In this document: positions 10,517-21,471 of the stretch, in pieces | Position numbering within the stretch: the stretch's first letter is position 1 | Layout of the letters: every line of letters begins with the position of its first letter | DNA from: Taxawa tesnikishii (nom. ined.) | Taxonomy: Eukaryota; Ascomycota; Dothideomycetes; Dothideales | Assembly: GCA_030247885.1 (NCBI GenBank) | Contig: JAPDRO010000008.1 | Span: forward strand, 1,196,954-1,260,953 | Reading direction: 5' to 3' | DNA length: 64,000 bases | Made by a program: the position numbers and the translations under genes | Notes under the pieces: model-generated | Seen by the model: only the letters and a program-made list of their open reading frames with translations | What the model was told of the DNA's origin: nothing | Database searches by the model: none

Positions 10517-12816
10517 TCAGGTGCAGCATTGAACATCTGCTGCTCCAGGACACAAGCCGGCTGTTGTCGTGCCTTTGCAACTGGACGTAGGCTGACACAA
10601 TCCCTTCGTGTTACCTACCTTGCAAGTCCCATACGTGCAACACTATGCGGTTGTCAATACCACCATCAATGTTCGAATCCCAAAGACTCACTTGAATGTT
10701 CGCCGCACCAGGACACAATCCTGCTGTGGAAGATCCCCCAGATTTCGAACAAGAGCTCGTGGAAATACATTCGCCAAATTGGCCGCTGGAAATCTTGCAA
10801 CTACCATAACTGCTGGACCCGCTATCGCCTGGTTTGTCGCTCGACTGAGTGCAGCACTGGAACACTATCAGTATCTCTTAGGACTCTCAGGGTTGTATGC
10901 CCATTTGCTTACCTGGATGTTGGCCGCTCCCGGGCAATGACCCGCTTCAGAGCTACCTCCGGCATCCGAACAAGCGCTGGTGGAGATACACATTCCGCTT
11001 ACTCCAGCATTGTTTTTGCAACTCGTCTCTTCAGGGAGGGTCGAAGGCGAGGACGGAATACTGGAAGGCGTCGATGTAGCATCCGCAGAGCTCCTGCCGC
11101 TGTTACTCTCCACAAGGGGACCGAGGTCGAGACACTGTTCGCCATATTTGTGGGACACGGTCTATATTGTCAGTATGAGATATACCGAACGTCAGATGCG
11201 CTAGAGTCTCACCGCAAGGGTAGCGTCCCACATTGGATTACTTGGATCTTGTGTCTTGGCGAATTTCAGTTTCAACGAGCCACCGATCTGTGGCGTGAAC
11301 TTGAAGCCCAGTTGGTGCAACGGCGGAGGGTTCTTAGGACAAGCCCCAGATTTCGCTATACGGTTGCGGTCAGTAACTGCAAATTTCTCCAACCCTTGTG
11401 GTCGGAGCCATACCGGAAACGAAATCGAATTTCGTTTGAATTTGTGGCAGCTTCATTTCTACGCCTGTGGCCCATCCGTGTTCTGTGAAAGCACACATCA
11501 GCAAAAAACGTTGATCCACTGCAATCTACCAACCTAATGCCTCAGCGGCGATGTCAAACGTCACCTTCTCGTATAGTTGCAAACCAGTCGAGATCCTGGA
11601 ATCAAGTTCGAAAGGTAGGAGACTCACAGACGGCGTCCAGCCTGAGAACTTGTTGTTGGATGGTTGGAGAAAATCAAGATCCGCCATCGCCCCGTTCGGC
11701 AAGCTCGCTGTTGCTCCTCCAGTTAGGTCCAGACTGGCAGTCAGGTCGCTGACTTCTACCCCAGTTGCGAAGGTGACCCGCGGTCCGACATCCAGAAGTC
11801 CTTCAATGCCGATAGGGTCGAGCGGAATGCTGACTGGCACAAAGTCCTTGCTAAAGATCTTGTCCTGCAGCGTTCCTGTTGCGGAAATCTTGAGCTTGAC
11901 AACTGCCGATAGATCTTGCGGTGCGATCTTGATACCCGCATCGTACGGGACTCCGTACTTGGTCTTGACGCGCATCTCGAACCGCAGCTTACCACTCGTC
12001 TCACATTTCGCACAGTCAAGCGTACCGGCTATGCCGCCCGTGGAAACCTTAATGCTCGCTGGAAACGAGGACGAGACATCCACGGCGGCGCTCTTAGTCC
12101 AGTCGCGGGCTTGCAAACTGCCGTTGGAAGACGGAAGATGACCGACTTGCAAGTCGTACGTGTGTGCTGCAATCCGCCAGCCGATGCTCGTGGCATTAAG
12201 ATGCGCGACGGAGCTTGTGGTGTCATAAGCAAGTGCAGAAACCACAAACGGCTGACGCTGAGTATTCCAGCCGCAAACGCCCTTGCCGACAACCATGACG
12301 AAGGAGTGGTTGTCCGCTCCATTGACCCAGTCCCAAACCTGTAGCCAAGTAAGTTGACATCTCTAATCTTCGGCCTTCGCGAGGCGCATCCATGGTGAGA
12401 ACACACCTTCTGCGCATATCGAAATGCAGCACCATCCTTGAACCGCAACATCATGCTGGTGTTGCTACACTCAACAGACTCGAGCAGACCATCGAACTTC
12501 TCCATGTTTAGAATATTCTCCTCATTGTCGGGCATGGACACAGTAAAGTTTGCAATCACCGCGTCACTCGAACCTGCTTGCGTTCAGTCAAGTGCTATTG
12601 CCTTGAAGCAGAACGGAACTTACCTGAGTCGCCCCATAGGAAGACCTCTTCGCTGCGCAGATCCAATTCCGGAAACTCCGTCCGCTTATGGAGACAAGTG
12701 GCGCAGTATCCACTGGTAATGGGCCGAATGGGCTCAAGATTTCTCGCATGCACGATGGAAGAAAAGAAGGGCAGCAGAGTGCTGAAGAACAGTACGAAAC
12801 TCATGGCTGTCAGCAT
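10517..12816 (-). CDS. Secreted cysteine-rich protein (DUF7029/DUF7223-like) with three C-terminal CPGAANIQ repeats
   Basis: Predicted extracellular fungal protein of unknown function. Eight exons in reading order: 12816-12624, 12573-12407, 12338-11534, 11482-11414, 11376-11213, 11161-10913, 10856-10692, 10618-10517. They join into a continuous 637-aa frame. A signal peptide (MLTAMSFVLFFSTLLPFFSS) leads into an N-terminal domain ending near WDWVNGADNHSFVMV, then a long beta-rich domain with CAKCETSGKLRFEMRVK and repeated L-D-L segments. This order resembles fungal DUF7029 plus DUF7223 proteins (from memory). The C-terminus holds three copies of a Cys motif, G-x-C-x-x-T-S-x-C...AG-x-CPGAA-[ND]-[IV]-Q, the last ending QCCT-stop. 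Introns follow the IQ codons of copies one and two in the same phase. The intron at 11377-11413 is only 37 bp and could instead hide an indel. Confidence 0.75.
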
Positions 12817-13620
12817 TGTGCTGTGGATCCGCTTGCACTTCGCTGAAGCCTCAAAACGAGTGATTGCTTTCTTCAAAGGGAAGATGTAACAGGCAAGACG
12901 CGAACGAGTACCGGATTATTTCAATGCGTTTGTGTGGTTTCCTTGTGTTGTTGGTTTCGATAGTCCATACCACTCCCTTTTATCGTTCCATGCACCCAAC
13001 CGCCAAGTCCACAAAGCCTCAGATCAGTGTGAGGGTCAGGCAGGTATTGTCGTACCAACACCGCTGCCAAGACGATATCCAATGGTCTGAGGTTGAAACA
13101 CTACATTCTCCACACCAGCATAGCCTCCTCAAATCCCGAGAGATGCAGTCATACAGGAATAGAAGATGAGTTTGCCTGCTGCAGCATCTCACTGGAATCA
13201 CGCCAACGGCAGTGGTTTGGCTCACAGACTATTCCAGGCATACTCGTACCATCACACTCCTACCCCATTGGCCTAAATGGATGCGCAAGCTTTTGGTGAC
13301 ACATTCCTGGGTAGGACATCACAGGAAGGAGATGAGGGGAAGTCGGAGAGGGATAAGGCTGTGGGGACAAGCCACCGCCCACATCTTGGCTCTTCGTCTT
13401 GGCTGTATGCCTGAAAATAGGAAATATTGCTTTTGTTTATTGAAACCTGACAGAACTCATGGCAACAGGTACAATATCGAGGCGCAGAAGGGTGCTTGCG
13501 GTATCCGTACCAGGGCTGCCTTCCCGCCTGCCGTAGTCGAACCGACGCCTAGCAGCTTACAATCTCCTAACAACCACCCTCTCGGCTATGTTCACCCGTC
13601 TCCACGAGCGTTGCATGTCC
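12817..13620. other. Intergenic between secreted protein start and P450 stop
   Basis: About 0.8 kb upstream of the secreted protein gene and downstream of the P450. No conserved coding sequence or RNA gene is seen. Confidence 0.45.
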
Positions 13621-15284
13621 CTACGCCTTCGGCATGCTCATCCCCTCGGGCGTCTTCTTCCACTGCATCGTCACCGGATCCAACTCCCTCTGCGCTTCCT
13701 CCCAACACTTTCTTACCAACTTTGCCCTCTCCTCCGATCTCGGTTTGATCACGCATTGGAAGTCCTCCGGCCTGCACACAAACCCTTGCGTATACCTCTC
13801 CGGGTCCGGCCAGATCTCTCTCCCTTCGCATCCCTCGTGGGCGTGATGTCGAACGCCCACATCAGCCTCGCAATGCCGAGAAACAAGCTCCGCTCGGCAA
13901 CGTGCATGCCTTGGCAGATCCTGCGGCCGGCGCCGAAGACGAAGGTATCACGCTGACTCGGATCTGGAGAGGCGGCGGAGTCGGCGAGGGACTGCGTGTC
14001 ATCGAGGTATCGATCTGGGTCGTAGCGCCGCGGTTCGGGATGCCGTCGTGGATCCATCTGGATCGTGTAGGCGTTGAGCAAGATGCCTGCGCCCTTGGGG
14101 ATGCGGTAGCCCCGGTAGTGATCATCCTCCGTTACAGCGTGTGGGAAGCTGGAAGGCGTTGTGGGCATCCAGCGCAGGCACTCTTTCATGCAGCAGCGGA
14201 CGTAGGGTAAGTTATCGTAGTCGCTCATCTCTGGCATGCGCTGGTCTCCGATGACAAGGTCGAGGTGCTGCTGCAACTTGCGCTGTGCGTCGGGGAATAA
14301 GAGCATAGCTTGCACGAAAGCGTAGAGGGTGTTGGACGTCGTGTCCGAGCCGGCTTCTAGGATCGTGCCCGAGGTGTAGGCCGCAAGGTCGTCGGAGAAG
14401 CCTTCTTCTTCTTGCACTTTGGCCATATCGGCACAGAAGCAGGGAACCGCCGTGCCCTGCTGGATCTTGTGCTTCGTGTCCAGCCAGTGATTCATGTACA
14501 GTTTTTTTCTTGCACGTGCAGGATTCGTGAATGCCTCCTGATTGGAAACAAGAAGCCGGGCAGCCAGCGCAGGATCGGCCAGACCTCCATCACCGCGGCG
14601 GCGTTACCTTGTACAACTTCCGTGAAGCAGTCGACGCTATGGAAAAGCTGGTGCATCTTGGGATCATCCAAGCTAGTCGTCCGGAAACCGAAGGTCATTT
14701 GCGTCGTGAGCGATGTTGTGTATCGGCGGATGTTCTCAAGGCAGCGGTCCGGTTCGTCCAGCATATGCACGAGCATCTGTTTATTCTCAAGGTCTTGGTA
14801 TGGGACGTAGGCTTGAGACTTTACAATGCTTAGGAGGCTGTGAACCATCTTCCGGAGCATACGCCATGTCGGCCCGTAACGCATCATTAGCATGCGCTGA
14901 CCGCCAGAGATGACGGTCTGCCCGAGATAATGGTCTTGACGATCGGAGTAGATGGCACTGCGCTTGTCCAGTAAGTCCTTGACAATTTCATCGCTTGAGA
15001 GAACAATCAATGTCTTCGTGCCGAGAACTAGGGAGTAGATTGGACCGTATTTTTGAGCCCATTCTTGGAACTTTTTATGAACGTCATGAGACGGCATCTG
15101 TGGAAGCGTGAGATGGAGGGTAAGGGTACTTCCGGAGCAGTGTACTCACCAAATGGATGTTTCCAAGAATCGGTATGGTAGGCGGTCCTGGTGGTATGTC
15201 CGAGGGTCGCCGGCCGACCATCAGCAGGCGAGCCAGAAGCGCCACCAAGCCCAAGACAGGCAACACAAGGGCGATTGAGTGCAT
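13621..15284 (-). CDS. Cytochrome P450 monooxygenase (two apparent frameshifts)
   Basis: Haem-thiolate monooxygenase, probably ER-anchored. Exon 1 (15284-15150) encodes the N-terminal membrane anchor MHSIALVLPVLGLVALLARL and the proline-rich hinge IPPGPPTIPILGNIH. Exon 2 (15097-13621) carries the rest. Landmarks are I-helix AGSDTTS, K-helix ECLR (ExxR), RRYDPDRY, and the haem loop FVFGAGRRICQG with its axial Cys. Reading breaks twice, and a one-base addition restores family-like sequence each time: an A run (T run on the plus strand, 14502-14508, seven instead of eight) joins HVQEKK to LYMNHWLDTK, and a G run (plus-strand CCC at 13822-13824, three instead of four) joins TRDAKG to REIWPDPERY. 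Corrected length is about 510 aa, normal for fungal P450s. Substrate unknown; no biosynthetic cluster is evident around it. Confidence 0.92.
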
Positions 15285-16400
15285 GTTCTGTTATGTGCAT
15301 AAGCTGTGGAGCTGACCGCTCACGAGGAACGACCGACGCAGCGCAGAAAGAGGGTGTTTAAGTACGAGTACTCTCTCTCAGAGCTCAAGGCTTGGTATAA
15401 CCCTCCCCTCATCCTTCCTGTGACCTTTCGGCCCAGGTGGCCCAAGGCCATCTAGATGCGGGGACGCCCAGAGCCATGCACCCTGATCCTTGGAGACGGT
15501 AACGTAGCGAGAGGGGGACCAGGGCAGTGAAAGCGAGAAAGCTAATGGTGTCACAGCAAGAGCTGTCAGGCGCCCCATGTAGTACGTGTTTCTTTGCTAT
15601 TAGTTCGTTTTCCTCTTCAAGAACGATTTCGCCTGGCACGCTTCAAGAAAGCGTTCTCATAGAAGTAAGGGAAGACATCCGTCCTCCTGGTACCATCTCC
15701 ATAGTTCCTCGCGTGGGACATCCGAGGCTCTCACTTCCGGTGGCCACGCAAAACGGTCCCTCTAGTCCGCGGTCAGCCATCTGGTACAGGAGCTTCACTT
15801 TTCATCGCCTGATATCCAGCACCGAGTTACATCTTGCAGCATCACAACGCTGTAGAGAATCAGCATCGTAGGTCTTGAGAAACGAGTTCCATTAGCTCGT
15901 TTCTTGACCGCTCAACCCGCGGCTAACGAAGCTCCCACTGCGCTTCGTCCTCTTGAGAGGGCCACGATTCAGCGTACAGACTGCTGTTACAAGGCGAGCA
16001 GCGTCCAGGAAGCTCTGCGTGTTCTCTAAAACCCTCGGCGAAAGCTTGTGCGAGTGACTGAAACCTGTCGCGACCCGTAGAGACAGATCGCCAACATCGG
16101 CGGAATTGTGTGTTCCCAACTCTCCCATTCACGGTAGGTATTGCGATAGTAGCACGAACGGAGAGCTTAGTTGGTCTTAGGAAACGAATTTGCATTACAT
16201 CGACTGCGGCCAGCGCAGGAGTACGGGCAGCTAAATCGGCCCGTCCCATCTTCATCTCCTCTCACTCTCCATCCCTTTCCACTTGCTCCATCTCTTCGTC
16301 TCCACGTAGACCGCTACCACGAGCGCCACCTACCAACGAGAGCGTTACCACACTTCTCCTTCGGGGTCCGTGATCCGATGCGGTCGCTCACCCACGCATC
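15285..16400. other. Intergenic upstream of the P450
   Basis: About 1.1 kb. Nothing recognisable on either strand; short open frames lack domain signatures. Confidence 0.45.
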
Positions 16401-16955
16401 TCAGCATCTCCTATTCGCCCTCCCCTCCATCTCCCTCCCCTTTCCCGCATTGGTATAAGGACCCCAACGCTCCTCGAACGGGGCCCCGGGACCAGCTCCC
16501 TGACCCGCCTCTTCATCGGCCGCGCGCTGCGCGATCGGCGAAGGTGTCAGCGGGCGGGCAGGCATATCCCTAGGTGGTGAGGGAGTGCGAGAACGGCTGC
16601 CTTGCAACAGTGGCCTAAGGCCCAAGCAGCATTCTTGGGGGATCCTGCCGCCGCGGAAAAGTAGGGTCAGCCCGCTTGGAGGACCGGCGGTGATTGTATG
16701 CTGGGACACGAGTTCAAGCCCATTCGGCCCATTGATCAGTATGCGGGGGCCGCGTATGCCAAGTCTAAGCGAGCGGTCAGTAGCTTCGATCTGGGCAGCT
16801 GTGGCGACAGCGGTGGTGGCGGTGGTGGCAGTGGTGACAGTGGTGGCAGTGGTGGCAGTGGTGGCAGCAGTGGTAGAGGGGCCAGCAGTGGCGGTAGTGG
16901 AAGTGGTCGGAGGAGCGGAGGAAGCACCCGCAGTGTTATCCCTTTGACCGGCCAT
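16401..16955 (-). CDS. Hypothetical low-complexity Ala/Thr-rich protein
   Basis: I do not recognise this protein. The frame gives 184 aa from an ATG at 16955 in good context. It opens with MAGQRDNTAGASS, has a long Thr/Ala/Val tract made from a GTGGCA-type microsatellite (about residues 20-52), then a less biased part (LGIRGPRILINGPNGLELVS, LTLLFRGGRIPQECCLG), followed by an SRTPSPP segment and a Gly/Arg-rich tail. The non-repetitive middle argues for a real gene, but the evidence is thin. It could be lineage-specific or spurious. Confidence 0.4.
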   Translation of the reverse strand: MAGQRDNTAGASSAPPTTSTTATAGPSTTAATTATTATTVTTATTATTAVATAAQIEATDRSLRLGIRGPRILINGPNGLELVSQHTITAGPPSGLTLLFRGGRIPQECCLGLRPLLQGSRSRTPSPPRDMPARPLTPSPIAQRAADEEAGQGAGPGAPFEERWGPYTNAGKGREMEGRANRRC

Positions 16956-17401
16956 AGTGACCTGTGAGATGAACTTGGGTTTTTGTGGAAAAGATCTTCA
17001 GTGATGCTAAAGTTATAGTCCGGAGTGACGAATGGCCAAGAAGAAGGAAGGAGGATATAGCTTGAGGTATCTACACTATTGAGTGTTAGCATTCAGATGA
17101 TAGGTTATTGGATCTTGGGATCTGAGATCTGGGAAAGTAAAGTGAACCTACCAGATAGAGGACCATTATTCAAACCGACCTGTCACTGAGACAAGTCGGC
17201 ACATGCATCTGTTGTCTTGTCCTGAAGCTGTTTCAGGCGTCGGCATTGCAATAATACCTTTTTCGTTTTGGAGACTTCCTCTAAGCATGTGGTGTTTTGG
17301 GTAAGTCAAGCACGCTGCATCCACGATGTCCGACCATTCCATCCGGGGCGCGCATCCACTTTGAGCCTTCACGCCTTGAGCAACTACGCTCTCAGACACG
17401 T
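16956..17401. other. Intergenic
   Basis: Between the hypothetical gene start and the Y14 stop, both on the minus strand. No features seen. Confidence 0.4.
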
Positions 17402-18079
17402 TCAGTCCACGACATCGTCGTCCTCCTTGTCCGCTCTCGCGTCAGGGCTTCTGCTCCTTTGCCTGCCCTTAGGTCCCTGCCTTCCTCCGCGTCCACCTCC
17501 CTGCTGTCCTTTGCCAGGCGGCGGCCTCACGAAGGCGAAGTCCACAGAGATGGTCTGATCCAGCAGCTTCGTACCGTTCGCGCCCTCCACAGCGGCCTTT
17601 GCTTCCGATAGAGTCGGGTATTCTATCAGGACGTAGCCCTGTCGCATACCAAATCAGCTCCCATCATCAGGAATTCCCCTCCAAACTTTGCGTCTGTCCC
17701 TGTCTTTTCTTTGCGCGCCTCTCACCCTCTGCGCGCGTCCAGACCACTGCGCCAAGGCGTACCTCCACCTCTTCGTCTGATGTCCCCTACCCAACTGTCT
17801 CCCAAGCATCCCATGACTCACCTTCACGTAACCCGTCCTCCGATCCAAATTCAGATGCAGGTTCTTGATCTCGCCAAACTCTCCGAAGACATCCTGGAGA
17901 TCCTCCTCGCTCGCCTCTTCGTGCACGTTGGTCACGATGATGATCCAGCCTTCGATGCTGCGGACTGCGACTGCGCCGGTTGTAGTGCGTGTGTCGCTGT
18001 TGCTGCCGTTGCCTTTGGTCTGTTGCGGCGATTGTGGCGCGGTTGCATCGACGTCCATTTCGGTGGTGTTGTCGGCCAT
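17402..18079 (-). CDS. Exon-junction complex RNA-binding protein Y14 (RBM8A homologue)
   Basis: Core exon-junction-complex subunit that heterodimerises with Mago and marks spliced mRNAs. Exons 18079-17822 and 17638-17402 encode 164 aa with no frame break; the intron is long for this locus (183 bp). An acidic and Thr-rich N-terminus precedes one [23 protein letters not shown], then [20 protein letters not shown], then [20 protein letters not shown] (RNP1-like), ending [18 protein letters not shown]. The C-terminus is Gly/Arg/Ser-rich (GRQRSRSPD), as in Y14 orthologues. It is divergent from the eS19 gene with 366 bases between start codons. Confidence 0.93.
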
Positions 18080-18445
18080 TGTGAGGGCTGGTGGTGTGGT
18101 GGAGGGGTGAAGCGGTTGGAGGTGTGGATGCGATTGAGCGGTTCGGTCGATGTTGCACGATCGAGAGGCTTCGGACGATGCGCGGACTTCGAAATGCTGT
18201 ACTCAATAACCGACTGTCGCTTTACTACGTATGTTGTCGCAGATTGATCAGTTGTGGCTTCGCCAGATGTTTGAGGTCACAGTCTCTGAGCTCCCTGGAG
18301 TGGCAGGTATGCCGAGTACGGGAGTTGCCGAACGGCATCCACACTTCGAATTATGTCGCGAACTTGTCGAAATCTTCCATCGCAGAACATCAACTCGCGA
18401 CCACCGACGACAACACCTTTCGACAACCACATCACTACCGCCAAA
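18080..18445. promoter_or_regulatory. Shared divergent promoter of Y14 and eS19
   Basis: A 366-base gap separates two start codons facing away from each other, so the region must hold both promoters. No canonical TATA box is obvious. A pyrimidine-rich CGACAACC...ACCGCC leader directly precedes the eS19 ATG, as is common at ribosomal protein genes. Confidence 0.55.
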
Positions 18446-19018
18446 ATGCCAGGTGTTTCCGTTCGCGACGTCCCAGCCGACAAGTTCATCAACAACTATG
18501 CTTCCTTCTTGAAGCGCCAGGTGCGTTGCTACAAATCCCCTTCTCGTCTGTACTCTTACTGACTTTGTTACAGGGCAAGCTTCCCATCCCGTAGGTTTTC
18601 AAACCCTCCTGAATCCTCTGAGATAATGAGGGGAAAATGTATTGACATTTCCTACAGGGGTTGGGTCGACACCGTCAAGACTGGCCACAACCGTGAGCTC
18701 CCACCTCAGAGCATCGATTGGTTCTACGTCCGCGCCGCTGCCGTTGCCCGTCACATCTACATGCGCAAGACCGTCGGTGTCGGCCGCCTGCGCAAGGTCC
18801 ACGGCTCGACCAAGAACCGTGGCTCCCGCCCCAACCACCACGTCGATGCCTCTGGCTCCGTCGACCGCAAGATCATCCAGTCTCTCGAGAAGATCGGTGT
18901 CCTTGAGTACGATGAGGAGAAGGGTGGTCGCCGCATTACCCAGGCCGGCCAGCGTGACTTGGACCGTATCGCCCAGTCCACTGTCGAGGCTGAGGAGGAG
19001 GAAGAGGATGACGAGTAG
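18446..19018 (+). CDS. RPS19: 40S ribosomal protein eS19
   Basis: Small-subunit ribosomal protein required for 40S maturation. Exons are 18446-18520, 18574-18590 and 18658-19018, giving a clean 150-aa frame. The middle exon is only 17 nt and encodes GKLPIP. The protein begins MPGVSVRDVPADKFINNYAS and continues GWVDTVKTG, ELPPQSIDWFYVRAAAVARH, YMRKTVGVGRLRKVHGS and SGSVDRKIIQSLEKIGVLEY, all typical of eS19. An acidic EEEEEDDE tail is normal in fungi. Both introns have canonical GT-AG ends (GTGCGT/ACAG and GTAGGT/ACAG). Confidence 0.97.
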
Positions 19019-21471
19019 ACGCCCTCACCAAAAATTGCGGATTGAAAACATTGGCAATGGGGTGATGTGACGGATCGATGTGAAAAAGCATGGGTTTGGC
19101 GTTTACGGAGGTGCAAAGCAAGCCGCACAGGCAGGCGGGATGGGATTGTAGTTGAAGTCAATGATCAAACGTCTGCTCGGTCTGGGCTTTCTTCCACCTT
19201 CAATCAGATGCGTTACGATATCCTGAAAATTAGCAGCACGCTTTTGGTTGTCTGGTATCGTGCGTATGCGCACATTAAGGGAAAGAGGATTCGAGTTTCC
19301 CCACGCCATTGAGGACTTTCAGACAATCACAAGAGTACCTGTTCCTTTGCCGGCCCTCGGGATGCAGTCACTTCTAGTAATTCGCACTTGCAGTCATGAT
19401 CAACCATACCCTTAATGGGTTGTATCTCAGATGCCCTCTGTGGATCCGCTTTCGTCTGGTACCAATGACGGGACCTATGCTGTAAGTGTGTGAAGAGGTA
19501 GTAATCCTGAATCCTCAACCCAATTGAGAAAAATGGGAGAATTTCCAGGATGAGGAAGGTGTATGTATGCCCTCGGAGACCGCGCTAGTGGGGGCGAGGA
19601 GGCTCACGCGTGCTGGAAGTTGTCTCGAAGGCCAGTCCGATTCTGCTCCACGGCGTAAGGGTCATCACGACAGAAGACTTAGCCAGCATGACATCGCTCA
19701 CCGCTCGGAGTAGCGTGGATCTGCTGGGGATACACACATATCTCTTTCCTTACCACAGCTGAACAAACTGAGACAATGCTGTCAGATACACACGGGTGCG
19801 TACGGTTACAAAGTCCACGGCGGAGGGTTGGAAATGGCTGCGCCAATACCGGACGCCCATCAGTTGTATCAGCCATACTGGTCTTTGAACGATGGATTTC
19901 TGTCCAAAGTGTTGACAACGCTGGCGAAATCCCGTCTCGGAACCATCGAGCGATAGTCGCACAAGTAGCTCATGCCGAGACGCATCGGGCTTTGCAAGGA
20001 ACCAGCCATAGCGATGGCCTCGGGACGTCTTCCTCGGTTCCATTGAAGAGGGTCGTTGATGCTTTGAGAGATCGAGATTTCATATATGCCCATCAAAACC
20101 TTGCTAGTGAAAGCGGTAAGGCTAAAAGCGTTGTGTATTGGAACGCTCCTGCTGCGTAGCCATGAGCACGGCAAGGATGACTCGAACACTCACCACTCAC
20201 GCTAGCGCTTTGTAATGGTGCTATACATTTGCTTATCCCTTTCTGCGTGTTTTACTTGGATCTTTCCGGATATGATCACAGTATCGAAATCGTAGAAACA
20301 AACAGTGCGTAACCTAAATTGAAGAGGTACATACATTAACCTACAACTCATCTGAAGGCATGTCGGTACGCAAGGAGTCACACTCTCCGGCAAATGGTTC
20401 TCCGAAGAGGTAAGAGTGTGAACTATGAAGGTCCGTTCGGTCTCGCAATTTTTTGACCCAAGTCCGTCACGAGGACGAAGCTCAGGCCCCTTGTTACCAG
20501 CCCACAGACCTGCCCAAACGCAAGACGCGAGACGGACAGGCTGCTCCTCCGGAGAGGACCTTGTGGAAATCCTGAATGGTCAAGTAGCTGGTTGAGGGAG
20601 TTGCTGGTCTGCTGTGTTGAAGAGGGAGGAGGAGATGAGGGATCGCAGAGACCAATTTACCTGATGTTGCCACATTTAAGAAAGGGTGTAGCTTGTCAGT
20701 ATTGAAGCGGACTTGTTAGGACTGCGAGAGGGAGACCTGCAAGGTGTGCTCCGAGTGGCCAGTGATGCTCCGGCCCGTCTAGTCAGCCAGTATTTGCTAA
20801 AGAACAAAGGCATACGTAGTAGAGACTTGGCCATCGTTAGCATTCCAACATGTCGGAGTGCGCTTGCAGCCACTGTCAATGAGAACAATAGGTTGTTCGG
20901 AGTTGTTGTTGGACCGCCCATCTTAGCGGCATCTACACAGACGAGACATTCCGTGTTGAACTGCGTGTGTGGGGGTGGAGAGTCTGCCTGATGGCGACAT
21001 TCCTGTATGTCAGAAAGGAGGTTCGTTTACAAGGAGGGCAGTAGATTATTGACTGGCTAGCGGCCCTCTGTAGAGACAGACGCTCAGTGTACCGGCTTGT
21101 CAGATGGACGATTGACGGCCAGCACATCAAAGGAATCAAGGCCCATTTCGGCCATGACCACTCACACAAAGCTCAGGAGCGAAAAGCGAAGCATAGAAGA
21201 GAGGAGGGAAAGTCTTTGGCGCGCCAAGGGAAGGCTTGGCACCGTCACTCGCTCTTGCGCTTGCTCTTTCTCTTGCTGCTCGTCGCATCTCCACATCTCC
21301 ATCTTTCACCAACCACACTTTCACCTTCACCAATACCACATTCACAATCACGTCCGTATCCAGGCCTTTCCACGTAAATCGCCGTCGCCGTCGCCGTCGC
21401 CGTTGCTGCCGCTTGCCACTGCCGTCCGGAGATACTAACATCGCGCGTGTCCAACAAGAAGTCCTGCTAAC
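19019..21471. other. 2.45-kb intergenic region
   Basis: 3' flank of eS19 and 5' flank of the zinc-finger gene. Open frames (for example 19776-20159) have no domain signature. A short (GTCGCC)n run near 21377-21400 lies in the probable 5' UTR of the zinc-finger gene. Confidence 0.4.

Noticed and set aside
10671-10680. GTTCGAATCC as a tRNA B box
   Set aside because: No matching A box, acceptor stem or cloverleaf; it falls within an intron of the secreted protein gene.
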